Below, one piece after another: positions 36,270 to 44,497 of a DNA stretch of 64,000 nt. The DNA lies in contig CAJMST010000002.1 of assembly GCA_905216145.1 (NCBI GenBank), forward strand, positions 1-64,000. The letters run 5' to 3'. Both the position numbers and the translations under genes were made by a program. The notes beneath the pieces are model-generated. The model saw nothing but the letters and a program-made list of their open reading frames with translations, was not told the DNA's origin and made no database searches. Numbering within the stretch: the first letter of the stretch is position 1; the number at the start of each line of letters is the position of its first letter. This DNA comes from an uncultured bacterium (GTDB lineage Bacteria > Actinomycetota > Coriobacteriia > Coriobacteriales > Coriobacteriaceae).

Positions 36270-36893
36270 TTAACTGTTCTTCATGACAATCGAATCCACA
36301 ACATCGGCCACATTCTCGCAGCAGTCGGCGCAGTACTCCAGGAAGGCGTAGACGTCACGCCAAGCGATGACCTCGAGCGGATCCTTGCCGTTAACGTGCA
36401 GGTTGCGCATGGCGTTGATGTAGAGCTCGTCGGCCTCGGACTCGATGGTGTTGATCTGGATGACCAGCTCGCGCAGCGTTTTGGACTTGCGGTAGTTGGG
36501 AAGCTCGACCATCAGGTCTTTCATGGCGCGGCAGGCGTCAGTCACCTTGTGGGCGATGACGATGGCGTCGGGATGGATGCTCTGAATGTTGGTGAAGTAG
36601 ACGCGCTGCACGACGCCCTCAATACGGTCGAGCACGGTGTCGAGCGCGCAGCTCATCAGATCCAGATCCTCGCGCTCGAGCGGGGTGATAAAGGCGGTGA
36701 GCAGGGCGTCTTCGAGCTCGTGGTGCTTCTTGTCTGCCGCATGCTCAATCGCATGCATCTTATTGAGCATGTCGTGAATCTGCGCGGGATCGAAGTTCTC
36801 AAAAATCTTGGTGAGCAGCTCTGCGGCCTGGACGGCGAGGTCGGCGCAAGCGACGTAGTTGTCAAAGTAGAACGAATCGGGTTTCTTTGCCAT
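36270..36893 (-). CDS. DUF47 (PhoU-like) phosphate transport regulator
   Basis: A 207-residue all-helical protein, full length for the DUF47 family. It includes FDNYVACADLAVQAAELL, AADKKHHELEDALLTAF, EREDLDLMSCALDTVLDRIEG (in part) and a final EYCADCCENVADVVDSIV. Family members partner Pit-type phosphate transporters and probably gate them. GAAAGGA precedes the ATG. The pit gene lies directly upstream on the same strand. Confidence 0.92.
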   Translation of the reverse strand: MAKKPDSFYFDNYVACADLAVQAAELLTKIFENFDPAQIHDMLNKMHAIEHAADKKHHELEDALLTAFITPLEREDLDLMSCALDTVLDRIEGVVQRVYFTNIQSIHPDAIVIAHKVTDACRAMKDLMVELPNYRKSKTLRELVIQINTIESEADELYINAMRNLHVNGKDPLEVIAWRDVYAFLEYCADCCENVADVVDSIVMKNS

Positions 36894-36960
36894 GGGTGGG
36901 TCCTTTCGAGGCGAAGACGGGTGGGCGAAGTAATGCGGTCCGGATGGACGTTCGGTTTGA

Positions 36961-38010
36961 TTAGAGGAACATCATGAACAGCTTGGCCATGACAAAGCTG
37001 ATGAGTCCGCAGGCGGGGAAGGTGAAGAACCAGGTGAACATCATGTCCTTGACGACTCCGAAGTTGATGGCCGAGAGGCGCTTGACGGCACCGACGCCCA
37101 TGATGGCGCAGGTCTTGATGTGTGTGGAGGACACGGGGATGCCGGTAAGGGTGGCAAGCAGCAGGTTCGCGGCGCCCGCGAGGTCGGCGGAGAAGCCCTG
37201 ATACTTCTCGAGCTTAACCATGCTCTGGCCGACGGACTTGATGATGCGCTCACCGCCCACGCTGGTACCGATACCCATAGTGGCCGAGCACAGCAGCATA
37301 ATCCAGATGGGGATGCCGGCATCGCCGACGCTAGTCTGGCCGTTTGCGAAGGCCACGCCTAAAAAGAGCACGCCGATGAACTTCTGTCCATCCTGCGCGC
37401 CGTGCATGAAGCTCATGGCCGCAGCGCTCGCGATCTGAGCGTATTTAAAGAAGACATTGGCACGTCGCCTGTTGGCGGCGGCGAAAAGAATCGAGACGAG
37501 TTTGCACAGGATCCAGCCCATGACAAAGCCCAGGCCGATGGAGAGCGCCAGGCCGTAGATGACCTTCATCCACTCGTGGACGTTGACGCTGCTCGCGCCG
37601 CCGAGGGCGATAGCGGCACCGGTCAGGCCGGCGATAAGGCTGTGGCTTTGCGAGGTGGGGATGCCAAAACGCGACGCTGTGGCGCCGTAGACGACGATGG
37701 AGAACAGCGCCGCGCAGAGGCACGCGAGCGCCATGGTGCTGTTTCCGCCAAAGTCGACGATATGTGAGATGGTGTTGGCGACGCTCGCATTAAAGTGCGT
37801 CATGATGAGCACGCCGAGGAAGTTGAATGCGGCGCTCATGAGAATGGCGGCGCGGGCGGGCATGCAACGCGTAGTGACGCAGGTCGCGATGGCGTTGGGC
37901 GCGTCGGTCCATCCATTGACGAAGATGGCGCCCAACGCGAGGATCACGGTGACGGCAAGGACTGGGTTCGACACAATTTGGCCGAGGAAGGTTGAGAACG
38001 TTACGTCCAT
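36961..38010 (-). CDS. pit: Inorganic phosphate transporter, PiT family
   Basis: A 349-residue membrane protein with about 10 helices. The duplicated PiT signatures are visible: NGWTDAPNAIATCV near residue 32 and MSFMHGAQDGQKFIGV in the second half, with IPTSQSHSLIAGLTGAA and IPVSSTHIKTCAIMGVG. It imports phosphate (or metal-phosphate) using ion gradients. The operon order is pit then DUF47, 67 bp apart. This is the second phosphate importer in the window besides PstSCAB. Confidence 0.95.
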   Translation of the reverse strand: MDVTFSTFLGQIVSNPVLAVTVILALGAIFVNGWTDAPNAIATCVTTRCMPARAAILMSAAFNFLGVLIMTHFNASVANTISHIVDFGGNSTMALACLCAALFSIVVYGATASRFGIPTSQSHSLIAGLTGAAIALGGASSVNVHEWMKVIYGLALSIGLGFVMGWILCKLVSILFAAANRRRANVFFKYAQIASAAAMSFMHGAQDGQKFIGVLFLGVAFANGQTSVGDAGIPIWIMLLCSATMGIGTSVGGERIIKSVGQSMVKLEKYQGFSADLAGAANLLLATLTGIPVSSTHIKTCAIMGVGAVKRLSAINFGVVKDMMFTWFFTFPACGLISFVMAKLFMMFL

Positions 38011-38141
38011 ATATGGGCTTTCTCGAAGTTTGCAGGCACGTTACAAAAACATGATAAATCGTATCACCTCCTGCGGGTTCCTTTACCGAGTTCTGATGTG
38101 AGAAGTGGATTTTTTGGCACTAAAATTGAATATTAGTCCTG

Positions 38142-38170
38142 TTGACCGCGGGTATTCTTTTTGCTAACAC
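38142..38170 (+). promoter_or_regulatory. Putative promoter in the pit/orphan-gene divergent region
   Basis: TTGACC (38142-38147), a 17-bp spacer and TAACAC (38165-38170), about 90 bp upstream of the ATG at 38261. Good -35, moderate -10. Confidence 0.45.
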
Positions 38171-38260
38171 GCCATGAGGACGCGTGTGCGCGCTCCAACA
38201 CCCCAAAACCACAGTCTGTTCGCTTTACAACATGCAAACATGCGTTCGATAATAGGAGAC

Positions 38261-38599
38261 ATGGAATATCGACAGACAGATGGCAAAACTCGGCGCGTGC
38301 ACAAGCAGTATGTGGACGTCGTGGCTCGCATCCTCGCGGGCGGACAAGTCGTGCCGGTCACCGTCTGCTGGGTCGACGGTCGTTGCTTTACGATTGACGA
38401 GATTGTCTCGTCCACGGGCTTTGGCTTAACGGTTCACGGCATTCGTACGGCAACCTATAAGGTGCGTTTTGGCGGGCACGCGACCGAGTTGTATCTGGAG
38501 GACCAGGCGCGTGAACGACCAGATGGCTCGCAGGCCCATCTGATGCGTTGGTGGGTGTGGGCATTCGACCGTACGCTCGAGGGCGAGCGCCGTAGGTAA
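38261..38599 (+). CDS. Conserved-looking hypothetical protein, 112 residues
   Basis: I do not recognise this with certainty. ATG 38261 follows AGGAG (spacing about 5 nt). The protein begins MEYRQTDGKTRRVHKQYVDV and then looks like a small beta-rich domain with four strands: VVPVTVCWVDGRCFTI, GLTVHGIRTATYKV, ATELYLED and MRWWVWAFDRT. The pattern of a strand pair, then RV.FGG...LYLE, then a Trp-rich strand, recalls small actinobacterial beta-barrel domains of unknown function. Its neighbours (pit on the other strand, BAX-inhibitor protein downstream) give no clear hint. Confidence 0.65.
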   Translation: MEYRQTDGKTRRVHKQYVDVVARILAGGQVVPVTVCWVDGRCFTIDEIVSSTGFGLTVHGIRTATYKVRFGGHATELYLEDQARERPDGSQAHLMRWWVWAFDRTLEGERRR

Positions 38600-38683
38600 G
38601 GACGTATGGCATTCGGGTACAATGACAGGAATCTTGTCAGCTACTGCGCCGTTATTTGTGGCGCTTTTTGAAAGGACGAACCT

Positions 38684-39379
38684 ATGAACGATATCCAGGG
38701 CTATCAGAACGGCCCCGTCGAGAGCGGTGCAAGCCGCGCCAAGGAGATGTCGCCGCGCGCGTACAATCTCGCCATGTCTGCCCTGATCTTCTTGGGCTTT
38801 TGCGCCATGGGCGCCGGCGCCTACTTTACGAGCACCATGTCGTTTGCGCGCATGATGATGAGCGGGGCTGCCCTACCGCTGGTTTTTGGCTCGTTTATTT
38901 TGACCATCGTCGGCATGGTCATGATGTCGGCCGCCGCCAGCAAGCAGTCCGTGGGCCTGTCCCTTGTGGGCTACGTAATCTTTGCGAGCACCTTTGGCCT
39001 GACCGCGTCGTTTGGCCTTGCCAACTACGACCTGCCCACCATCAACACTGCCTTTATCGCCACGGCCGCCATCACCTTTGTCTTTGGCGCCTTGGGCGTG
39101 ACGTTCCCCAAGTTTTTCCAGCGCGTATATGGCATCGGTTTTGGCATTCTGCTCGCTACTATTCTGGTTGAGATCGTGCTGATGTTCATGGGCGTCTCAC
39201 AGACCATCACCGATCTGATCGTGATCGTGGTGTTCGCCGGCTTTATTGGCTACGACACCTATGTTGCCACGACGGTGCCGCCTACGCTGCCCAACGCCGT
39301 GCTCATGGCGTCCAATCTGTTCGTGGATATTATCAACGTGTTCCTGCGCATTCTGAACATCCTCGGCCGTCGCGACTAG
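38684..39379 (+). CDS. BAX inhibitor-1 (YccA/YbhL) family membrane protein
   Basis: A 231-residue protein with seven hydrophobic segments after a 30-residue soluble tail. Family features are IFASTFGLTASFG, the ALGVTFPKFFQ region and FIGYDTYVATTVPP near the C-terminus, in which the conserved aspartate of the pH/Ca2+ sensor lies. Bacterial members are proton-sensitive calcium leak channels or FtsH partners; the role here is unknown. AAAGGACG precedes the ATG. Confidence 0.85.
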   Translation: MNDIQGYQNGPVESGASRAKEMSPRAYNLAMSALIFLGFCAMGAGAYFTSTMSFARMMMSGAALPLVFGSFILTIVGMVMMSAAASKQSVGLSLVGYVIFASTFGLTASFGLANYDLPTINTAFIATAAITFVFGALGVTFPKFFQRVYGIGFGILLATILVEIVLMFMGVSQTITDLIVIVVFAGFIGYDTYVATTVPPTLPNAVLMASNLFVDIINVFLRILNILGRRD

Positions 39380-39422
39380 TGGCGAATTGCGGCGGTGCTT
39401 GCCGTACGTGCAAATCGATGCG

Positions 39423-39451
39423 AAAGGCGGTCCTTCGGGGCCGTCTTTTTT
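39423..39451 (+). terminator. Terminator after the BAX-inhibitor gene
   Basis: AAAGGCGGTCC pairs with GGGCCGTCTTT (two G-T pairs) around a TTCG loop, and the sequence continues TTTTT. Confidence 0.8.
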
Positions 39452-39517
39452 GTACGCGGCGGGGTATCATGGATGGGAAAAGCCGATAGCGGCAGAGACC
39501 GAGAAAGGTGACCACTT

Positions 39518-40639
39518 ATGGCAGACGTCGACAACAGGAACCGTAACCGCAGGTCCAACCGAGCGGGTCAGCCCAATCCCAAGCGCGAGGCCCGTGCCAA
39601 GGCCGCCGAGCGTCACGTGGCAACTGTGTCCGAAGCGTGCGCCAAGGATATCGAGCGTTCGCTTGCCGGCGTGTGCGAGTTCGATGGTATGCCTGCCGGT
39701 TTTGTCGCGGCGATGAAGGCCAAGGTTCAGAGTGCTGTGGCCGCCGAAGAACAGGTTGCCGAGGACGTCGAGGGCGCGGAGGCTGCCGAGACCGAGACGG
39801 CGCCCGAGACCGAGGCAGCGCCTGAGCCTGCCGAGGAAATCGCCGAAGCTGAGTCCGCGCCTGCTGAGGAGCCCGCTCCGGTTCTGCCTGAGGTCACCGT
39901 GCTCGATGCCTCCGCCACGCAGGCCATCCTGGACAACGGTCGTGGCTATGCGCAGTTCTGCGACATGGCCGTGCTCGCCTTTGCCTCGTTCACCAACCCG
40001 GGCGGTGGCTACATCCAGGGCTATCTGGGCCAGGAGGCCACGCTGTGCGCCGATTCGTATCTGTACAACGTTCTCGATAAGCAGCGCAAATGGTACGGCG
40101 AGAACCGTCGCCGCAACATCAACTGCGAGCTTTACCGCAACCGTGCGCTGGTGGTGCCTGCGGTGCGCTTCGACCGCAACCACGTGCATGCATACGCCGA
40201 CGTGATCGTGGCCGCCGCGCCCAACGTTAAGCGCGCCCGCCAGGAGTATCGCGTGAGCGACGATGCTCTGCTGGACGCCCTGTGCGACCGCATTCGCTTT
40301 GTGCTTGCCATCTGCGACGAGCTGGGTCGCGAGAAGCTCGTACTGGGCGCTTGGGGCTGCGACAACAACGGCTTTGACGCCGAGGCCGTGGCCGAGCTCT
40401 TCCGCAAGGAGCTCGCGTCGGGCGACTTTAAGGTCAAGCAAGTCTTCTTTGCCGTGCCTTCTACGCGCTGGGATGAGGATTTTGCCAAGTTCGAGCACGT
40501 GCTGGCAAACTTCCCCGAGCGCAACGAGGAGTCCTATGCCCAGGTTGCCGCTCGCGCTGCGGCAGCTCGCGCCGCCGAGCAGACCCAGGCTGCTACCGAG
40601 GATGATGAGGACGAGGACGATTGGCGCAAGTACCTGTAA
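39518..40639 (+). CDS. PARG-like (TIGR02452/DUF2263-type) protein with altered active site
   Basis: A 373-residue protein. Residues about 1-75 are basic and helical, 75-130 form an Ala/Glu/Pro linker, and 130-340 match the bacterial poly(ADP-ribose) glycohydrolase fold: AILDNGRGYAQFCDMAVLAF, FTNPGGGYIQGYLGQEATLC, VPAVRFDRNH, LGAWGCDNNGFD. The phosphate-binding GGG is at 162-164. In PARGs GGG-X(6-8)-QEE carries the catalytic second Glu; here it is Q172-E173-A174, so hydrolysis of ADP-ribose polymers is doubtful and a binding role is possible. The C-terminus is acidic (EDDEDEDDWRKYL). Confidence 0.82.
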   Translation: MADVDNRNRNRRSNRAGQPNPKREARAKAAERHVATVSEACAKDIERSLAGVCEFDGMPAGFVAAMKAKVQSAVAAEEQVAEDVEGAEAAETETAPETEAAPEPAEEIAEAESAPAEEPAPVLPEVTVLDASATQAILDNGRGYAQFCDMAVLAFASFTNPGGGYIQGYLGQEATLCADSYLYNVLDKQRKWYGENRRRNINCELYRNRALVVPAVRFDRNHVHAYADVIVAAAPNVKRARQEYRVSDDALLDALCDRIRFVLAICDELGREKLVLGAWGCDNNGFDAEAVAELFRKELASGDFKVKQVFFAVPSTRWDEDFAKFEHVLANFPERNEESYAQVAARAAAARAAEQTQAATEDDEDEDDWRKYL

Positions 40640-40664
40640 TTGGTACGTGCTGACAGATGGGTCG

Positions 40665-40699
40665 AGCCGGCGGGAGAGGCTGCTTCCGTCGGCTTTTTA
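40665..40699 (+). terminator. Terminator between the PARG-like and SGNH genes
   Basis: AGCCGGCGGGAG pairs with CTTCCGTCGGCT (two imperfect positions) around a 6-nt loop, followed by TTTTT. It ends 19 bp before the next start codon. Confidence 0.8.
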
Positions 40700-40717
40700 C
40701 TGAGCGAGGGGCTTACG

Positions 40718-41377
40718 ATGAAAAACGTTCTATGCTTTGGCGACAGCAACACCTATGGTTACGATCCGGCGGGCATGCGCGACGGCACCGCGGTGCGCTA
40801 TGCGCAGGATGTGCGCTGGTGCGGCGTGGCCCAACGTGACTTAGGCGAGGGCTGGCATGTAATTGAAGAAGGCCTCAACGGCCGCACGACGGTACGCGAC
40901 GACATGTGCCATCTGGACACCAATCTTAACGGCATCCGCGCACTTCCGATGCTGCTCGAGGCCCATAAGCCGCTGGACGCCATTGTGATCATGCTGGGCA
41001 CCAACGACTGTAAGACGGTCTTTAACGTGACAGCTTCCGATATCGCCCGTGGCGCCATGGCGCTGATTCGCGCCGTCCGCGCGTTTCCGTGGACCGACGC
41101 TGCGCCTTGTCCGCGCATTCTGCTGATGGCGCCTATCAAGATCAAGCCGCAAATCGCCGATGTATATATGACCGATTTTGACGAGCGTTCCGTCGAGGCC
41201 TCGGAGCATTTTGGCGAGTACTACGCACATGTGGCTGAGCAGTTTGGCTGCGACTTTTTGAATGCCGCCGACTTTGCCGAGCCGGGCGATATCGACTATC
41301 TGCATATGATGCCCGAAAGCCACGAGAGCTTGGGACATGCCGTGGCGGCCAAGCTCCAAGAGATGCTCGGTGAGTAG
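40718..41377 (+). CDS. SGNH/GDSL-family hydrolase
   Basis: A 219-residue serine esterase. Block I is CFGDSNTYGYDP with nucleophile Ser10; block III is MLGTNDCK; the final catalytic pair lies in DIDYLHMMPESHESLGHAV. The pattern matches arylesterase/acyl-CoA thioesterase-like members. There is no signal peptide, so it is cytoplasmic. GAGGGG precedes ATG 40718. Substrate unknown. Confidence 0.88.
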   Translation: MKNVLCFGDSNTYGYDPAGMRDGTAVRYAQDVRWCGVAQRDLGEGWHVIEEGLNGRTTVRDDMCHLDTNLNGIRALPMLLEAHKPLDAIVIMLGTNDCKTVFNVTASDIARGAMALIRAVRAFPWTDAAPCPRILLMAPIKIKPQIADVYMTDFDERSVEASEHFGEYYAHVAEQFGCDFLNAADFAEPGDIDYLHMMPESHESLGHAVAAKLQEMLGE

Positions 41378-41384
41378 CACGGCC

Positions 41385-41428
41385 CCAAACCACCGCAAAG
41401 GTGCCTGTCCCCTTTGCGGTGGTTTTGG
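41385..41428. terminator. Bidirectional terminator between convergent SGNH and thiD genes
   Basis: CCAAACCACCGCAAAGG (41385-41401) pairs with CCTTTGCGGTGGTTTTGG (41411-41428) with one bulged T, giving a 17-bp stem and T-runs on both strands. Confidence 0.85.
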
Positions 41429-41438
41429 GCTGTGAATC

Positions 41439-42269
41439 TTAATACTGCCACATGTGGTTGACAGGGCCGGAGCCTTTGCCCATGTCAAGGCCGGCGGCGA
41501 GGGCGCCCGTTAGGTAGGCCTTGCCGGCGTTGACGGCATCGGCAAGATCCATACCCTGGGCCAGCGCACAGGCGATGGCGGACGAAAGCGTGCAGCCGGT
41601 ACCATGCGTGTTGCCGGTCTCGATGCGCTTGTGGCGGAACCACGTGGTGAGTGGATCTCCCAGATGGTTGCCCTCGTCATCGAGTGGCGCGGGTTCGGCC
41701 AGTACATCGTTGGCCTCGTTGACAAGATGCCCGCCCTTAACGAGGGATGCGCAACCAAAGCGGCGGGTGAGGAGCATGGCAGCATTTTGCTGCGTGCGCT
41801 CGGAGTCGACCTCGTAGTCGAGCAGGGCCATGGCCTCGGGAATATTGGGCGTGATAACCGTCGCTAGCGGGAACAGACGGCGGGTGAGCGCCTCGGCGGC
41901 ATCTTCGGCAATCAGCCGTGCGCCCGAGGTGGCGACCATGACGGGGTCGACGACGATATTTTGTGCGTCCCAGGCGCCCAGGCGGTCGGCGATAACCTCG
42001 ATAATCTCGGCAGAGGAAACCATGCCGATCTTGACGGCGCTGGGTCGGATATCGTCAAAAACGGCATCGATTTGCGCGGCGACAATATCCGGGGAGATGT
42101 TCTGTACGGCGGTGACGCCCAGGGTGTTCTGTGCGGTGATAGCGGTGATGGCCGTCTCGGCATACAGGCGGTGCGCCGTGATGGTCTTGATGTCGGCCTG
42201 AATGCCGGCACCACCGCTGGAATCTGATCCTGCGATGGACAGGACGGCGGGTACCTTACTGCGATCCAT
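41439..42269 (-). CDS. thiD: Hydroxymethylpyrimidine (phosphate) kinase
   Basis: A 276-residue ribokinase-fold enzyme phosphorylating HMP and HMP-P in thiamine synthesis. VLSIAGSDSSGGAGIQADIKT at the N-terminus and the C-terminal anion hole NTHGTGCTLSSAIA with the catalytic Asp/Cys-Gly region are clear. Its start lies 177 bp downstream of thiC on the same strand; a hairpin (GCCCGGG/CCCGGGC, 42326-42355) and a TATAAT-like box lie between them, so it may have its own promoter as well. Confidence 0.95.
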   Translation of the reverse strand: MDRSKVPAVLSIAGSDSSGGAGIQADIKTITAHRLYAETAITAITAQNTLGVTAVQNISPDIVAAQIDAVFDDIRPSAVKIGMVSSAEIIEVIADRLGAWDAQNIVVDPVMVATSGARLIAEDAAEALTRRLFPLATVITPNIPEAMALLDYEVDSERTQQNAAMLLTRRFGCASLVKGGHLVNEANDVLAEPAPLDDEGNHLGDPLTTWFRHKRIETGNTHGTGCTLSSAIACALAQGMDLADAVNAGKAYLTGALAAGLDMGKGSGPVNHMWQY

Positions 42270-42446
42270 GTTCGCTCCCTTGTTCGGTCGGATTCAAATG
42301 GGTCTTCTGCCTGCATTATAAAGTTGCCCGGGCCGGCTGTATGCCGATCCCGGGCGAGCGGTGCAATCTTTACGTAAATGTAAGAAAATGTTCACATGTC
42401 AACAATTGATGAGCACCTTGTGACCGATTGTGGCTCCGGAGACGCG

Positions 42447-43781
42447 TTAATCCTCCATGCCGAGGTCGATCGTCGTGCCTTCGAACACCTTGTTAACGGT
42501 GCGGACGGCGCACATCTTGCCACACATGGTGCAAGTGCCCTCGGTTGCGGCGGGGGATTCCTCGTAGCGCTTCTTGCCGGTGACCGGGTCGAGCGCGCAC
42601 TTCCACATCTCTTCCCAGTCGAGCTTGCGGCGTGCCTGGCCCATCTTGTCGTCCATGTCGCGGGCGTGGGGCACCTTTTTGGCGATGTCGGCGGCGTGTG
42701 CGGCGATCTTGGTGGCCATGAGGCCATCGAGCACGTCCTGGGCGTTGGGCAGGCACAGGTGCTCGGCCGGCGTCACGTAGCACAGGAAGTCGGCGCCGGA
42801 GCTGGCGGAGATGGCGCCACCGATGGCGGCGGTGATGTGGTCGTAACCCACGCCGATATCGGTCACCAGCGGCCCGAGCACATAGAATGGGGCGTTGTGG
42901 CACAGGCGCTTCTGCAGTTTCATGTTGGCGGCGATCTCGTCGAGCGCCATGTGACCCGGGCCCTCGACCATGACCTGGACGCCGGCGGCCCAGGCGCGCT
43001 TGCACAGCTTGCCCAGCTCGATCATCTCGGCGGTCTCGGTTGCGTCGTTGGAGTCGTAGAGGCAGCCCGGGCGGCAGGAGTCGCCAAGCGAAATCGTCAC
43101 GTCGTACTCGTGGCAGATCTCGAGCACCTCGTCGTAGAACTCGTAGAAGGGGTTCTCATTGCCGGTGACCTCCATCCAGCCAAACAGCAGCGAGCCGCCG
43201 CGGCTGACGATGTTCATGAGGCGGCCGGTCTCCTTAAAGGTCTTGATGACCGACTTGTTGATGCCGCAGTGGATGGTCATGAAGTCCACGCCGTCCTCGG
43301 CGTGCGCGCGAACGACCTCGAGCAGGTCGTCCTTGGTGAGCTTGACCAGCGGCTTTTCCATGTAGCCGATGGCGTCATACATGGGGACGGTGCCCACCAT
43401 AAGCGGCGTCTCGTCGATGAGCTGCTGGCGGAACTGGCGCGTCTTGCCCGAGTTGGAGAGGTCCATGATGGCGTCGGCGCCAAAGTCCTCGGCAATCTTG
43501 ACCTTCTTCCATTCCTCGGCGGCATCGGCCTTGTCGCCCGAGATGCCCAAGTTCACGTTGACCTTGGTGGACAGGCCCTCGCCGACACCAAAGGCGCGCA
43601 TGCCCTTTTTGATATGCACGATGTTGGCGGGAATGGCGATGCGGCCGTCTGCCACGCGCTCGCGGATGTACTCGGGGTCGCGATGCTCGCGCTCGGCGAC
43701 CTCTTTCATCTGAGGTGTGATCTGCCCAGCGCGGGCGAAGTCGATTTGTGTGACGAGCTTGGGCTCGGTCTGTGTGCTCAT
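42447..43781 (-). CDS. thiC: Phosphomethylpyrimidine synthase (radical SAM)
   Basis: A 444-residue enzyme converting AIR to HMP-P. It carries the ThiC core (VGTVPMYDAIGYMEKP, MTIHCGINK, HYDVTISLGD-like CHEYDVTISLGDSCRPG, VMVEGPGHMALDEI) and the C-terminal cluster-binding motif CTMCGKMC, a CX2CX3C spacing seen in the shorter ThiC group rather than the CX2CX4C of E. coli. The start was put at ATG 43781 (MSTQTEPK) since GAAGGGAG lies 8 nt before it. A TPP riboswitch overlaps this leader. Confidence 0.95.
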   Translation of the reverse strand: MSTQTEPKLVTQIDFARAGQITPQMKEVAEREHRDPEYIRERVADGRIAIPANIVHIKKGMRAFGVGEGLSTKVNVNLGISGDKADAAEEWKKVKIAEDFGADAIMDLSNSGKTRQFRQQLIDETPLMVGTVPMYDAIGYMEKPLVKLTKDDLLEVVRAHAEDGVDFMTIHCGINKSVIKTFKETGRLMNIVSRGGSLLFGWMEVTGNENPFYEFYDEVLEICHEYDVTISLGDSCRPGCLYDSNDATETAEMIELGKLCKRAWAAGVQVMVEGPGHMALDEIAANMKLQKRLCHNAPFYVLGPLVTDIGVGYDHITAAIGGAISASSGADFLCYVTPAEHLCLPNAQDVLDGLMATKIAAHAADIAKKVPHARDMDDKMGQARRKLDWEEMWKCALDPVTGKKRYEESPAATEGTCTMCGKMCAVRTVNKVFEGTTIDLGMED

Positions 43782-43787
43782 TGGCAC

Positions 43788-43885
43788 GGCTCCCTTCGTT
43801 GGCATTACCCATATCAGGTTTGCGGGTCAGGGCGGGCGCGCCCAGTCTCAGCCTGCCGTCTTGTCCTGCAAGCTCCCCGTTTATG
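43788..43885 (-). ncRNA. TPP riboswitch (THI element)
   Basis: On the minus strand the leader reads ACGGGGAGCTTGC ... GGCAGGCTGAGACTGGG ... CCTGACCCGCAAACCTGATATGGG (quoted in pieces) ... TAATGCCAACGAAGGGAG. These are the conserved TPP aptamer blocks GGGG..GC, CTGAGA, ACCTGAT and GTAATGCCAGCG-AGGGAA. The last block (GAAGGGAG) doubles as the thiC ribosome-binding site, so control is likely at translation initiation by sequestering the site when TPP is bound. Confidence 0.95.
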
Positions 43886-43952
43886 TGGTGGGCTCAAGTA
43901 TAGCTCGAATGGGTACGATTGACCTAACGAGCGTGCCTGTGGGGAGGTGTAC

Positions 43953-44474
43953 ATGGAAGACAAGCATCTATATCGAGAGACGCAATGGGATGTATCGGCC
44001 GAGGAGAGCCGCGCGCACCATGGCCTTGTCGCGATTGGTTTTGCGGTGCTTGCCGTGCTGGTGATTGCCTTTTGTATTTGGACGTTTGGCGGTCGCGGCG
44101 GCGCTGCCTGGGAGTTCGAGGCTGATGATAGCCTGCCGATCATGACGGTGAGGAGCACTGGCGGTAATGCCAATACGCTCGCCGTTCCGGGCGATTATTG
44201 GTACCCGCGCGATGAGTTTGTGCAGTTGCAGCTGAGTGGTGGGTCCATTCCAGGTGAAGAAATCGAACGCGTGACGTTTGATGAGGCGCTCAAAACACTG
44301 ACGGTGGAGCTCAAAGATCAGGGCGATGTGCCCACGACCATGGATATCGCGCTGACGGAATGGCGCCTGGAACCTCCGTCGGGCGTTACGGTATCCGACG
44401 TAGAGCACGTTAAGGTTACCTACCAAGATGGCTCGACGAGCGAGATTGCAAAGGCCGATGGCTTGGCGGAGTAA
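43953..44474 (+). CDS. Single-pass membrane-anchored hypothetical protein
   Basis: A 173-residue protein I cannot name. A short charged cytoplasmic tail (1-23) precedes one membrane helix (about 25-46, GLVAIGFAVLAVLVIAFCIW). An extracytoplasmic domain of about 120 residues follows, apparently all-beta with alternating hydrophobic strands (SLPIMTVRSTGG, EFVQLQLSGG, VEHVKVTYQDG). GGGAGG precedes ATG 43953. It is divergent from thiC and convergent with yaaA. Confidence 0.7.
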   Translation: MEDKHLYRETQWDVSAEESRAHHGLVAIGFAVLAVLVIAFCIWTFGGRGGAAWEFEADDSLPIMTVRSTGGNANTLAVPGDYWYPRDEFVQLQLSGGSIPGEEIERVTFDEALKTLTVELKDQGDVPTTMDIALTEWRLEPPSGVTVSDVEHVKVTYQDGSTSEIAKADGLAE

Positions 44475-44497
44475 CGGGGTGTTTGGAAACGGCGGGC

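Noticed and set aside
42396..43922. 508-codon plus-strand frame opposite thiC
   Set aside because: thiC on the minus strand is unambiguous and has a TPP riboswitch; the opposite frame is low-complexity.
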